This document shows, one piece after another, positions 1 to 12,227 of a stretch of 64,000 nucleotides of DNA. Positions within the stretch are counted from its first letter, which is position 1. Each line of letters begins with the position of its first letter. This DNA comes from Lamellibrachia columna (taxonomy: Eukaryota > Annelida > Polychaeta > Sabellida > Siboglinidae): assembly GCA_963662155.1 (NCBI GenBank), contig OY759270.1, positions 53,776,374-53,840,373 of the forward strand. Reading direction: 5' to 3'. The position numbers were made by a program, and so were the translations under genes. The notes beneath the pieces are model-generated. The model ran no database searches. It was given only the letters and a program-made list of their open reading frames with translations, and was not told the origin of the DNA.

Positions 1-1090
1 GTCAGCACATAATGGTGTTAATGTATTAACATCATTGCGGGCACTTAACCTGTGTCAATATTATGCCATTCGTTCATCTTATTTACATCAACATTGATAA
101 GAGTTGTCAATATAGACATGACATGTCAACTTAGAATAGTGTCCCTATATTTAACCAAGTATAAAGCGAACTTCCGACCCCACGTGACTGGTCCCGTTTT
201 GTCTTCGGGGTTCTTTGAGTCTGCATTGTCTGCCTCGAAGCTTAATGCTAAACATATATTTTAGTGCCTGCGAAAATTGGTTGAAATTTGAGGTGGCCTT
301 CATACAAGTGTTCAACTGCGTAGCGTCATTGCGGTTGAGCGCCGTCTGTCGACAGACAGTGTCCATATGGTCCTGGCTTGGATCAGCACCAGCGCGTGTT
401 GGCCCGACAAAGTTCACCGAGGAGTTGGCAGCGCTCTCTCGCTGTAAACACGCCGGTTGTTGTACCAACACAGGCGGCCAGTCAATGACAGCGCTCATCC
501 TAGTGTGTTTGCGTGGACTCATTCGGCACGCGACAATCAGCGTTCGCAAAACACTCAAGTGAAGTGCCAATTCCACAGTTCGATCTGTTCGATTTGGACA
601 TTAATTCCAGCTCAATGGATTTGCCACAATAACGATTTGGATTTGTGACAAAGAAGAGGTATTCTGCGGTGAGCCACAATACGTGGCCTGCCAACACGTT
701 GGACTAATGTTGCTTCTGTGACGTTCCCATAACGCATTGCGGTTGACCGGAGCTTCGTCTGCTGACTGCGTGGCCTTCGACATGGCGAATGTAAATAGAC
801 CTCCGTGACATGTGTCAAGCCCTAAGGTGTACCCGGGAACCATTTCATAATCTCACACGGCCACAATGCATCTCAACAGCTGTTGAGAAAAGTGAATTTG
901 AAACAATCTCTTCATTCCGTAATTCAATCGTTTCGAGAGCGCTCTGTGTGTGCAGTGAAACCAGTAGTCCCATTAACACCACCCCCATACGCCGCGCGTT
1001 TTCGTTTTATGAAGCCACTCGTAGTTAGATAAACAAACTACGAAGTGTTCTTTAAATGTCATACTTAGTATGAAACGTTGTGTTAGTCAG
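1..1090. other. intergenic, no gene recognised
   Basis: Only short overlapping open frames on both strands, none with a recognisable domain, and no convincing exon flanked by splice sites. CpG dinucleotides are frequent here, as in most of the first 25 kb. Confidence 0.6.
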
Positions 1091-1097
1091 AAGTATG

Positions 1098-1535
1098 GCG
1101 TTTCCCGGTGTTCCATCTTCCCGGTGTTCCGTCTTCCCGGTGTTCCATCTTCCCGGTATCCCATCTTCCCGGTGCTCCTTCTTCCCGGTGTTCCGTCTTC
1201 CCAGTGTTCCATCTTCCCGGTATCCCATCTTCCCGCTGTTCCAACTTCCCGGTGTCCATCTTCCCGATATTCCATCTTTCCGGTGTCCATATATTCTCGG
1301 TGTTCTATCTTCCCGGTGCCCATCTTCCCGATGTTCCATCTTCCCAGTGTTCCATCTTCCCGGTATCCCATCTTCCCGCTGTTCCAACTTCCCGGTGTCC
1401 ATCTTCCCGATATTCCATCTTCCCGGTGTCCATATTCTCGGTGTTCCATCTCCCCGGTGCCCATCTTCCCGATGTTCCATCTTCCCGGTGTCCCATCATC
1501 CCGGTGTTCCATCTTCCCGGTGTTCCAGCCTCCCT
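1098..1535. repeat. 16-bp minisatellite
   Basis: About 27 copies of a 16-bp unit of the form TTCCCGGTGTTCCATC with base changes and small slips. A three-copy period (48 bp) keeps frames open on both strands, giving Leu-Pro-Gly-Val or Gly-Lys-Met-Glu-His type peptide repeats. These are consequences of the repeat and not evidence of coding. Confidence 0.95.
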
Positions 1536-1540
1536 TCCCC

Positions 1541-2117
1541 ATTCGCAATGACTGTCATTGAGATAACGTCTTACAACACATATTGTGTATCATGCGTTGT
1601 GACAGTAATGCGACAGTTGTCCTCTCGTGTCTGGTGACAAACGACGTCGCAGGAGACGAAAACAAGAGACACACCTTTCTTAGTCCAAAAGTCGTCTTCC
1701 GTCTTGGCTCACCAGACCAATACTGAACATTAACAACACTAATTCATTTGAAGAGACATGTCGGGATTCTGCATCTACGTGTTGATATTAAAACTTGACC
1801 CGGCATAAGCAGTAAGATTAATGAATTATCGCATTGAACTTAGAACTTGACAACGAAGTAAGTAACACGTCTGGTTGAACACAAAGCTTGACAATGACAT
1901 AAACAATGTGATTGATCGATCGTCGTATTGAACCAAGCACTTGACGACAATGTAAACACATCACTGAACGGTCGTTGTGTTGAACAAGCAAACATCTTGA
2001 CAACGACAACAGTCACAAGATTAATCACTCGCCGTGTTAAACTTCACATTTGATGACAATATTACAATGCACGATTGTTTAAAGATCGTACTTCCGTTTC
2101 ACGTCAGTCACATTGCA
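1541..2117. other. intergenic, no gene recognised
   Basis: Unique-looking DNA. Between about 1800 and 2060 a loosely repeated theme of TTGACAACGA and GTGTTGAAC words suggests an old, decayed tandem repeat. No coding signal. Confidence 0.5.
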
Positions 2118-2119
2118 TA

Positions 2120-2266
2120 GACTGTCACTAGCCTAACCAAGACTGTCACTAGCCTAACCAAGACTGTCACTAGCCTAACCAAGACTGTCACTAGACTAAC
2201 CAAGACTGTCACTAGCCTAACCAAGACTGTCACTAGCCTAAACAAGACTGTCACTAGCCTAACCAA
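2120..2266. repeat. 21-bp minisatellite
   Basis: Seven copies of a 21-bp unit containing ACTGTCACTAGCCTAACC; almost identical copies imply recent expansion. The minus strand reads through as Val-Arg-Leu-Val-Thr-Val-Leu repeats, which is a repeat artefact. Confidence 0.95.
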
Positions 2267-2819
2267 GTGCCAGCCGTCGCTGCGCTGATTCGAGGGGATT
2301 ATTTGTTTATTCGACCAGGCTAGTGCTATCCTATGCTCCACTATGAGGGGGACGCCACGATGATAACAACCCCGCGATATCAGAAGAATGTGCGAAGTAG
2401 CGTGTCCAGGCGCAATTACTGCCACAAATGTGTGTTGCCAATTAAACAGAGCCCTGCCAACCGATTATCTTCGGCCCAGTCGCGTGCTACTGATATCACC
2501 CGCGTAACGACCACGTAACTGTCATGTAATGCCGAATTCTACTTCCAATACCGAGTCATCATTATCGTCAGTCGTCCTTGGACGGAATGGAAGCGACAAC
2601 ATGTTCCCTCCAAACTTTCTTGTTCTGGGTCAAGGCCTACGTCTGTGGCGACTAGACTGGGGTACGTGAATGCCTCCGTGTGTAGCTGTATCTCTCGGAG
2701 GTTTACAAAACACCAGCTTGGAGACTATGCCCTCTTGCGGTCACCCGCACATTACAGTCGTCTTTTTAGCACCGTCAGCAAAGGTCATACAGCAACAAAT
2801 GTAGTAGAAATGTGTATTG
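2267..2819. other. intergenic, no gene recognised
   Basis: No domain-bearing frame or repeat is visible between the 21-bp minisatellite and the hAT element. Confidence 0.45.
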
Positions 2820-2827
2820 GTCGTATC
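2820..2827. repeat. left 8-bp target-site duplication of hAT element
   Basis: GTCGTATC, repeated exactly at 3911-3918 on the other side of the element. Confidence 0.9.
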
Positions 2828-3910
2828 CAGGGCTGGGTCCAATTATGTAATTGTAATTGATTAAAAAAAAAATTGTAATTGTAATTGTAATTGATTATGG
2901 TTTCAAAATGTTGCTTTAATTGTAATTGTAATTGTTATATTTTGTATAATTGAAATTGTATTTCAGTTACAATCAATTACAGTACGTTTCATATCACAAA
3001 CTACCTGAACGAATTGTCAACAAAAATATAATTTAAGTCTCACATGAGTTGAAAATCAAGACTAATAATAACACCTGCTTATATATTTATATTTAAGTCA
3101 CAGTATTCACTGTCTGGTGGGTACTGGTCCATGGTGCTAGTGGTGGGTAGCCTTAGCAGTTAGCCTTTTCAGTAAGTTGGTAACAGCCAGGAAGCAATAA
3201 ACAATGCACAGACATTGTCAGACAAAGGCTAAGCTGGTATTCAAACAACATGGAAAGACCTGTAGCCTGATATTGCTTCAGAAAATATCAGCTCAGTGAA
3301 ACATTGCAGAGTTAGCAAGCCAATTACACCCCTTGTGTTGTGGTGGGTTGGAGACAGGTCAGGTGGCAAGGACCGTTTATATGGCCTCTCTTCCCATTCC
3401 CAACTCCCACAAAGCAAAGGGCAGACCAATTAAGAATGTCAGCTTAGAGCAGGAGCTACAACCTCAAAGTAAACACATCAAACCCTATTATTAGTATTTT
3501 CCAAAGAAAAATTTAAGATATGCGCACGGATAAATGTCTGCATTGGAATATGTCCTGTAGGATTATGTCTGGATATTGCATTGTATTTTTATATAATAAA
3601 AATATGTTTTAAACGGCTATCTTTTTATTTAGTATAATTCAAAGTCACAATTTAACAAAATGTACAAACATTACCGTTATATTTGTTTATCAATTGTGTA
3701 AAAAATATTGAAATTCAGCAAAACGCGCAAAAATACATAATTAACAAATGCTGAATATATTTGGTTCCGCATAATGTAATTGTAATTGTAATTGAAACAG
3801 TGTAATTGTAATTGATTTGCAAAATTATGACTGTAATTGTAATTGTAATTGAAATAAAAAATTAATGTAATTGTAATGGATATAATTTTGTGTAATTGGA
3901 CCCAGCCCTG
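2828..3910. mobile_element. non-autonomous hAT-type DNA transposon, complete
   Basis: The ends are an 18-bp inverted pair, CAGGGCTGGGTCCAATTA at the left and its exact complement at the right. The element is flanked by a perfect 8-bp target-site duplication, GTCGTATC, at 2820-2827 and 3911-3918. Terminal CAG and an 8-bp duplication are diagnostic of the hAT superfamily. Subterminal regions on both sides carry many copies of GTAATT/AATTAC, a usual place for transposase binding. The 1083-bp interior has no transposase frame, so it must have been moved by a related autonomous copy. The intact duplication implies a fairly recent insertion. Confidence 0.93.
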
Positions 3911-3918
3911 GTCGTATC
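3911..3918. repeat. right 8-bp target-site duplication of hAT element
   Basis: GTCGTATC, identical to 2820-2827. Confidence 0.9.
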
Positions 3919-3919
3919 C

Positions 3920-4402
3920 ATGGTCCAGCCATCCATGTCAAGCACTTGCCGCAGAAGCTGGGTGTATCATCCAGCCATCCATGTCAAGCACTTGCCGCAG
4001 AAGCTGGGTGTATCATCCAGCCATCCATATCAAGCACTTGCCGCAGAAGCTGGGTGTATCATCCAGCCATCCATATTAAGCACTTGCCGCAGAAGCTGAG
4101 TGTATCATCCAGCCATCCATATCAGGCACTTGCCGCAGAAGCTGGGTGTATCATCGAGCCATCCATATCAGGCACTTGCCGCAGAAGCTGGGTGTATCAT
4201 CCAGCCATCCATATCAGGCACTTGCCGCAGAAGCTGGGTGTATCATCCAGCCATCCATATCAGGCACTTGCCGCAGAAGCTGGGTGTATCATCCAGCCAT
4301 CCATATCAGGCACTTGCCGCAGAAGCTGGGTATATCATCCAGCCATCCATATCAGGCACTTGCCGCAGAAGCTGGATGTATCATCCATCCATCCAGCTGG
4401 GT
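3920..4402. repeat. 46-bp minisatellite
   Basis: About ten copies of a 46-bp unit containing CACTTGCCGCAGAAGCTGGG and GTATCATCCAGCC. It starts directly after the hAT target-site duplication, whose flanking GTATCCATGGTCCAGCC resembles the unit, so the transposon probably landed in or beside the array. The long plus frames here are repeat shadows. Confidence 0.95.
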
Positions 4403-5176
4403 GTATCATCCATCGGTCCGGTATTTGCGGGTAACTATCAATAGCGAATATTACTTCCGTTCAAATGTGCGGTTATTATGTAAACTAATATTGCAATAGA
4501 CTATGACAACAGATAATGTGTACCTGGTGAGTAAATGTTCTTGTGTACGAGTGACGTGTTAACGCCGAGTGTGTGCTAGTGCTAGAACAAGTTCGTCGAC
4601 ATTTTGTTTTTAGCGTTTAATTATTACCTTCAGAAATGGTTGTACACGTTTTTTAGTCGTACGGCGAGCTACAACGACGCAGTGCACGTACCTGGCACGT
4701 ACACGGCAAAGAACAACACGTGCAAAGAGTATAGCACGCTAGAGCAGCCTGGAGTGTCACGTGTCCTACATGTAGTGACACACCACACTGACATTGCTGT
4801 AATTAATTCCTCTTTTAATTAAACATGTTTGGCTTGCATACTGTCACAACCAACGAGTCGATGACGAGTGGTCACTTTACAAGTGACCCTGGGTCACCAG
4901 GACGACCAGTTTCCGCTGACTTATGGCCGTCCGGACGCGTCATCGTATCAAGTGGACAACTTCAGCTGTCACCAGTGTCTACTTGTCACCTTGACCAATC
5001 CGTTGTCCAGCAGGTGGCCAACAGATGGCTGGCCAAAAGGGCACGTGATAATTGTACGGTTGTGTAATTAAATTCAGTTGCAATTAAGAGTGAGACGCTA
5101 GGTGAGATTTATTGATGTCTCAATGCGTTTAATACTGCGAAGTGTGCATCCCATGGGATCATGGGAAAGCACACGT
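4403..5176. other. intergenic, no gene recognised
   Basis: Only short frames without recognisable domains. Words such as GTGACCTGG/GTCACC recur near 4870-5000 but no regular period is seen. Confidence 0.45.
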
Positions 5177-5179
5177 TTT

Positions 5180-5186
5180 CATATAT

Positions 5187-5248
<62 letters not shown>

Positions 5249-5313
5249 GATTTAATAATTCTTATATATATATATATATATATATATATAAGAATTATTA
5301 AATCATATTATAT
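5180..5313. repeat. (AT)n tract with a 72-bp palindrome
   Basis: An AT dinucleotide tract runs into a perfect inverted repeat at 5241-5312. Two 26-bp arms containing ATGATTTAATAATTC and its complement flank a self-complementary AT core. The whole segment could extrude as a cruciform or form a long hairpin, and is likely to be length-polymorphic. Confidence 0.92.
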
Positions 5314-6955
5314 AGCGGGCATTACTTATGTTGCTCCGTAAAAACGAGTTTTACATAAGAAGACTGCTATGACTATGATTATGCAAACCTTTTTCGCTAA
5401 GCGCAACTATATCAAGATTTCAGCAACGCTTAACTTAAACTGGGGCAGGTCAAAAAGTGTCAACGGTAATAGGACAAGGTCGTTTACGTTCTTGAAAAGC
5501 CGATCCTTTTAAGTGTTCATAATGTTGGAATCAACGCAGTTAAAATCGCAGGTTGCCTTAGCATGCATGATGCCTTAGCATGTATTGTCTATTGGCGTCA
5601 TCACCTGTACCAACAGTTTTGATAACAATTGCGTTGAACGTGCGTGATTCTGCCGGCTGTGTATTCGTTTACCCGCCATGACTGCTACTGGTCGCCTCAA
5701 CAGACTCTATTTTCATCGGCCAGCTTAGCATATGCAACAACTTCTTACATTTTGTTAATCAGACACTCTCCTCTGAGGCGCCACTCTTTAGAATAGGCCT
5801 ACCTATTGGCTACAGTAGCTATCTGCTTACGTTTTACTCTGTATTCGCTCCGTTTTCCAACAGAACAGTGCCGCTGGGTAGTTCTGTTACAGCACCGCGC
5901 CAGTAGATGGGGGCTAATGAATAACGAACTGGGTCGGGTCAAGGGTTACTGATGTTTCCCAATAACCAGCGCGAACGAAGACATAAGTTTCAAAGCATCT
6001 TTATTTTCGTATTACCAATTGTCATGAATACAACACACAATGATTGACGCGAGGCGTACGAGCCGCATTTCAACTGTTCTACTCACGTATGAGAAAGACA
6101 TTGTACAGCGAAGTGAGTGTGTACAACAACCACGTGACTTGCGAATGAGTGAATGAGTGAGTTGCGACGATGTCAACATGAGGAGTCATGGCTAATCATT
6201 ATTGCACGCATGTATACACACAAAATTATAATATCATATGATACATATAATTGTATAATCGACGTTGGTCATGTTTGGTGGAACACACACGCATATCGTT
6301 GTATGCGCGTGGCTCGGCCATTTCCCATTTGGAATATCGAATCAGTAGAAACTGCCATCACGATGCGACGTCATCTAGACGGCGTCGCTTCCTCCCCGGG
6401 GTTAGTTACGAACTGTACAAAGCTACATATAGGTTAGTACATGTTGCCACGTGGAAATAACATATACATGACACTATGTATCGGTCATCGAGAGATGCTT
6501 ACTCCAGCATTACGTAACGCTATAATTCATACAAAACGGCTGCAATGTCTGTGCCAATGGCAATGGTACTGATCACTGCTTCTAAAGCAACGTTTAGCAG
6601 GCCCAATATAGGCCCATTGTAGGGCCTACAGGTTTCAAGAACAATAACTTAAAAATGGCAGTCATGCTGTGGAAGCGCGCGCGTACAATGAACGCGTTGG
6701 CTAAATGTCAAATAGGTTGACGCAAGAGCACCTGGAGAGAGTCGTCTCATTATACACAACTGCTGTTATATATAAGACGCTATCGGAAAATGTCACACAC
6801 AACCACTAATCATGCACGCTTCACAGAGCGACCAAATTGTTTCGCACTCAAAACCAGTAAGCGCTTTGTTTCTCTTTCTCCAGAACTACACGGACTCTTG
6901 CAGCGATCACATAAGCTAGGAAAAGCGACAAGAGCAAGAAAGAACATGTTTACAA
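5314..6955. other. intergenic, no gene recognised
   Basis: Mixed unique DNA without a convincing exon. A CTCF-like 13-mer, CCAGTAGATGGGG, with one mismatch to the vertebrate core consensus lies at 5900-5912. Confidence 0.4.
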
Positions 6956-6956
6956 G

Positions 6957-7152
6957 TTCAAGTGGCACAACGTCACAACAGTCTGTTGAAAGTGGCACAA
7001 CGTCACAACAGTGTTGAAAGTGGCACGTCACAACAGTCTGTTGAAAGTGGCACAACTTCACAACAGTCTGTTGAAAGTGGCACAACTTCACAACAGTCTG
7101 TTGAAAGTGGCACAACAGTCTGATGAAAGTGGCACAACAGTCTGTTGAAAGT
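6957..7152. repeat. about 30-bp minisatellite with shortened units
   Basis: Six to seven copies of a unit containing GTGGCACAAC and CACAACAGTCTGTTGAAA. The last copies are shortened by loss of the middle CTTCACAAC block. The minus-strand Cys-His-Phe-Gln-Gln-Thr-Val repeats are not a protein. Confidence 0.92.
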
Positions 7153-8600
7153 GACACTAGTACGCAAGGAATGGTAGTAGCAAACATAACGTCCATTACA
7201 CTTCGGATTGGTAATACAAAAGTAGGCGTTTAACAAGATCCTTTGTTGTGCCATAGTGTTCAATAGTAGAGGGTGGACACCATTTCTTCGTGTAAACAAG
7301 CCACGCCCATGGCACTGTTTCACCAACACGCCTTTTCGGCCGCATCCATAACGGGCAGGAACTGTACAACATTTGGTCTTGGGAGACCACATAAAATAAT
7401 AAATACTCATTAATAACTACCATATACACAACAGGACTACGTACAACCAACAAACAACAACATCCAATCGTATTACCGCCACTGCTGGTGATTAGTCCAA
7501 TTATGACGTCACGCACACACCGTCACCACAAGCGCCACTATACCACTTCATATAATTTAAAGTCTGTTTTGTCACAATAACGAGCGGCCTGCAGACGGCG
7601 CTGCGCACGCGACTTTGAACGACGCATGCGTGGTGAGATCACGTGGACATCATGGCAGCCACTCAGTAGTCCGTTACGTAAATGTGTCGTACTACAATAA
7701 ATGCCCGGAACAAATACATCGTCCGACGGGGGAGACCCACTCCTGTCACGGCGTGTCCACAGACCCACTCCTGTCACGGCGCGGATTGTTACCCTCCACA
7801 CTGCTAGAGATCAACTCGACGGGTGTTTACAGCGTTCAGTCAATGGCCGCGTAGTCGTAGCGAAATGGACGGCCAAGTCGCTGCTGTGGCTACGTATTTA
7901 TTTGTTCCACACATTCAGTGTTGGTCAACTTACTAACAATCCCTTTCTCCAGCCGAGATGCCAATGTCTGGGGGTTGTCTCAATGAGCGATCATTTTATA
8001 AAATATCACAACTGTCTGTTTCAGGGAAACGGTTTCAAAAGCCTGTTCGCATTGTTCCATAAATTACGTATGTTATGTTATATTAAAGTCGTTACATCCC
8101 CTTTAGTAAGACGGAGATACGATGCAAACGAAACAAAGTGTTTATTTTAAAAATGTTTCGCCACTGAGACGACCCCCGTCTGTGTAGTCACTGCACTGCA
8201 ACTTAACGCCCGCTATCTAATGTCGATGAACATCGGCGCTACCACGGCGTTTCGGGGAACGGAACATGTACATATTTAGGTCAGCGCCGACGCTGGGTCG
8301 TGAACGCGTTTCTCCGGGTGTTTCGGCGGCTGTCAGTGTAGAATCATGTCGGCTGGTGGGTTCAGACGACGCCGTACACTGCGTAGACCGCTTCATGAAC
8401 CGCCTGGACGCCAGATATTGCACTTGGCCCGTTATACTGCAATATACAAAGAACGTGATACGTCAGCAAAGCAGTTTAGGAACAACATCGATGTAGAACT
8501 GTAAATCACAAAAATTGCAATTTTCTCTACGTAGGAAGAGACACGATTTTAGTTGTTATGACACGATATCATAGGTAATATAAAAGAAATCGTCACAAGA
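7153..8600. other. intergenic, one short duplication
   Basis: No gene recognised. A 21-bp block containing GACCCACTCCTGTCACGGCG occurs at about 7734 and again at about 7762 as a short direct duplication. Confidence 0.4.
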
Positions 8601-8639
8601 AATTATTAATAATGCCAGCGATACGCAACATGTAATGAA

Positions 8640-9075
8640 GCTAAACGACAGATACACGCGGACAGCCTACGGTAGAGAAGGAGGCGGTAGAGAAGGAGAG
8701 GGCCACAGAAATGTAAACAAATATCAAACATTCGGCGGTTCTTTGTGTTCCGCCGACCGCCTGGCCCTGTGGAATTCGTGCCTTCGACGGCGGCGCGTGC
8801 CAGCCAGCGATAAACTTCCTGGATGTCTGTCACATCCAGGAAATGCCTCACAGCTGTTGGGCAAGATACCAGGTGTGCCGGAACTGGTGATTAACAAGAG
8901 GTCGCGGCCGGCCCAAACATCTCGCCCGGTCGAGCTGCCAGACGGCGCAGTAAGCGGGCGGGCCGGCCGGACCGCTGTGGCAGGCGCCTGCCGTCGTCGC
9001 CTAGCAACCGAATCTCGACTATTTCCCGATGTCTACAGCGCCACCGGGAGGGGGGGGGGGGTTATCGCGTCGCCC
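8640..9075. other. GC- and CpG-rich segment
   Basis: This stretch is clearly richer in G+C and CpG than its surroundings, and a plus-strand frame (8635-9246) stays open through it. The predicted peptide has no recognisable domain and is Arg/Gly-rich, as GC-rich DNA tends to give. It may be an unmethylated regulatory island or a 5' end of a gene I cannot identify. It includes a perfect hairpin at about 8818-8843 and a poly-G run near 9051. Confidence 0.4.
8818..8843. other. perfect hairpin / inverted repeat
   Basis: TTCCTGGATG on the left faces CATCCAGGAA on the right across a short loop. The arms also contain GGA(A/T) cores of the kind bound by ETS factors in opposite orientation. Function unknown. 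Confidence 0.6.
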
Positions 9076-9196
9076 GCTGGGGTATGTGAGAGTCCGTTGT
9101 TAGATACAGACTTCCTTCCTTTTCCGTATAGAAGTGACGTCACCACGATATACAGTTCGAATAAAACAATAATATATAACCGCGAAGTTCACGTTA

Positions 9197-9243
9197 CCAT
9201 GCCACCGACGTTACCATGCCACCGACGTTACCATGCCACCGAC
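9197..9243. repeat. 17-bp tandem repeat, three copies
   Basis: GTTACCATGCCACCGAC repeated head to tail; the third copy runs into unique DNA. Confidence 0.85.
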
Positions 9244-9249
9244 TAGGCC

Positions 9250-11085
9250 ATTGGCGGTCACTGTTTCATGCCCGTTAAACAGCCTTATTCTCGTTGTACA
9301 ACAACGCACAGCCGGAACCTACACTGGTAAAAGTGATCCATGAATCCGTCACGACCTCTTGGACAGCTGCCTGTATAGTGCAATCCTGCCGTTAGGAAAA
9401 AAATTAATGTTTAAATTATGCGACTGGGTAATGGTAAAAAGCGTGATTCGTCCAAACCCGCCAAGTTTCCCACGCTCCGTACAAGCCCCTGTGTGTGCGT
9501 GTCCAGCCTCCAATACACGAGAATGGACACATTGATCACCATTGAGCCCCTGCCAGTGTTCTGTGCTGTCACGACACGTTAATGTCCAGTCGATAATGTC
9601 CTTCTATTGCACTAATGGATTGGTACAATCTGCCGGCCACTCAGTCGGACAAAGCTCCTCTTCACGACGATCTCAGCGATGTGGGCAAAATTTACAAATA
9701 GCGAAAAACCCGCTCAGCGTTACCAAATAATATAACGTTAATTTGGGAAAATATTATTCTCTGAAAGGCATGGTTGTTTATGAAAATAATAACAGTATCC
9801 GCACGTTAAATGCAAACTGGCAAAGGCGCTAATTCACTGTTATCTGATAGGACGTTGATTTCTTAAAATACGGCGAATATCTGCAACTTGAACCGCGAGT
9901 CTAAACAACGCCAGGCCGTAATCTAGTAACCTATAGTAAACAGTGTGGCTCAGCGTGAAGGTGAACCGAGCGTCTCTAAATATGATATGCACACACATAT
10001 ATACTGTCACAAAAACTGCTCATGTTTCCATCGCTAGCTAGTATCTCCGGTCACATGTCGTCAAACAGACACGGCGATATTTGGCGACACATCGCGGAGC
10101 CAGCTGGGCCGACGGGTCACGGGCCTCGGTCGCGCGCAGTTAAACACTGGGTCGTCTAGCTGTGACAGGCCGTCACAACGATAAGGCACGCGAACCATAG
10201 AAACAAATCGCTCTATCGCGCTAAACAAAGCGGTTTGACAAACACCTCAAAATACAAACGGTGCCGCTCTGCGTTCGCAGGTGCCATTCTTTGGCCAGAC
10301 GGTCAGCCGTTCTGAGTGGACACACGTTCACACCGTCAGTATTTCGGACCCAGTGAACACACTCGGTTAACCTACCAAACATACACAGATCTAGGCGATG
10401 ACCACCCAATGACCAATGACCACAGCTGGGCGTGCCCGTCGGACATCAAACGACCGCAACTCCAAACTCCAAACGAGACGCCCCCCAAGTAATCCATCTG
10501 GCGAACACTGGTCAGAGGTAGAAGCTCATCAACGCGACAGCTGTACTCGTTATTTAATTACGGCGACGAGAACCCGGCGAGCGCAGGCCGCCATTACGAG
10601 GCCGCCGTCAAAACACGGCCGCCATCGCTTCATTGAACTCGGCGCCCGCAATTAGAAAGCAAAATATGTAGGCGGCTTCATTGGTCGATCAAAGCAGTTC
10701 GCCGGCGCAAACAACTTTCTAATTAGCCCGACAGCCGAGGCCTGACTATTTGTTAATGACGTAAGCAGCACACATCCAACGGGACCGCTACAACGAACAA
10801 ACCGTTATCTAAGGCGTTCGGACAGTAAAGGTTGTAAAACCATTCACGCAGAATGTTCCGTATGTAAACGTTCCACAGGTCGATTCTATGACGGGTTCAC
10901 ATCAAGGGGCCGGCTGGGGTCGGCCGTGGGAAACCGGGAAGATTGGAAGGGATTTAATGACGCCAAACAGGGAGACGACAACCTGTAGGAACACAACGAC
11001 GGGAAGAGAGACAAACAGACAACCCTTTCTGACGAGTGACCAAAGCATCTCTCCTGCCACAGTAGTGCTAAACTAAAAAAAGAAG
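9250..11085. other. intergenic, possible regulatory cluster at 10.54-10.74 kb
   Basis: No coding exon recognised. Between 10550 and 10740 several AT-core homeodomain-type sites (TTAATTA, CAATTAG, CTAATTAG), an inverted CCAAT box and CpG-rich blocks lie close together. CAATTAGAAAG near 10649 is mirrored by CTTTCTAATTAG near 10714. Regulatory function is an inference from motif density only. Confidence 0.35.
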
Positions 11086-11087
11086 AA

Positions 11088-11406
11088 AAAAGGTACGTTC
11101 TTATATAGCGCGGTATCCGGTCCATAGGACTGCTCAAAGCGCTTTACACTTCACCCCCTGGCAGACCTGTTCATTCCAACCAAGGCCATCTCAACTTCTT
11201 TGGGAAGCATTCAGCCACGCTGCAATTGCTGCGCGAAGGCTATTCGTTCACATATCCACCACTGTCTGTATTGCCAGGTACTCATTTATACAGCTGAGTG
11301 AACTGTGGCAACGTGGGGTGATCAAACTTGCCAAAGGTGGGATTTGAAACCGGGTTCTCTCAATTGAGAGTCCGGCCTTCTAACCGGTATGCTATCGTGC
11401 CCCACT
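11088..11406 (-). mobile_element. tRNA-headed SINE with Meta-like core
   Basis: Read on the minus strand it starts GTGGGGCACGATAGCATACC and holds a pol III A box (TAGCATACCGG) and B box (GGTTTCAAATCC). GTGGG at the start can pair with CCCAC after the B box, as in a tRNA acceptor stem. A core follows with CACTCAGCTGTATAAATGAG, which matches my recollection of the central domain shared by animal MetaSINEs. The 3' part AAAGCGCTTTGAGCAGTCC ... CTATATAAGAACGTAC is the LINE-like tail and ends in a T-rich tract. A second copy at 46461-46708 shares core and tail. Confidence 0.85.
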
Positions 11407-12210
11407 ATAAAAACAACGGTGATACACCACACGCCAATACTGGGCAAAGGATATTTTCCTCACGAACAAATGCAAATACCTCCATGTTCCATACTGATGC
11501 TTTACACTACAACCACACATATTAAGGGCGTATGTCCTGGTTGACAAGAACAGACGAGATGTCGGGGGACTTGGGGCATCACAACAAATAATACCACAGA
11601 ATGCCTAACACAACGTGTCAACACACAACATATCAATATTATGACAGTTTCGTAACACGCTGACAAGATTCTTCTTATGTATTCAAATTTCCAGACATCC
11701 ACTAGAAGATGGAGATCAGTGACGACCAAGCCTCTCAATCTGACCAGCACAGTAAACAGTTATAGTGAAACAAACAGACCACTCTATGTATACTTGAAAC
11801 ACTTACTGGTATCTTTCTTACTTAAAGTTGACGTAACACCATAGCCAACTTATGGTAGGACAACATTAGCTTTACAAGTCTGTAACTTCGTGATGACATA
11901 GGGCCAATATGTAACGCACACTGCTGGTCACAGCCAAACATTATGGTCATGATGTGTTACACTGTTTGAAACCAATGCCTTTTGGATCAACGTCGTCAGT
12001 GACACTTTTAAAAGGACAGGATCAGCAACCTCGACTCTAGTCATCACGTGATGTTTACAAAGGTGTTTACAAATACCAGCAACACAAGTGTTCTTGTATA
12101 ATCACTCTATCTGACATTGCTGAAGCATTGAGAAGTTAGACCTCCCTTGCATCAGTTAGGGACTTAACCTATCATATCTCCATGTTGTATACATTATTAC
12201 ATTCTGTTCT
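11407..12210. other. downstream flank of CDKN1 gene
   Basis: No coding signal. Part of this may be 3' untranslated region of the minus-strand CDKN1 gene, but its end cannot be fixed from sequence. The 14-mer CAGCCAAACATTAT at about 11932 recurs at about 12280 next to the duplicated gene end. Confidence 0.4.
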
Positions 12211-12227
12211 GTTGATGGATATTTTAT

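Noticed and set aside
8635..9246. 203-codon plus-strand frame
   Set aside because: Arg/Gly-rich composition in GC-rich DNA, passes through a poly-G run and a 17-bp repeat, no domain. Kept only as a CpG-rich segment.
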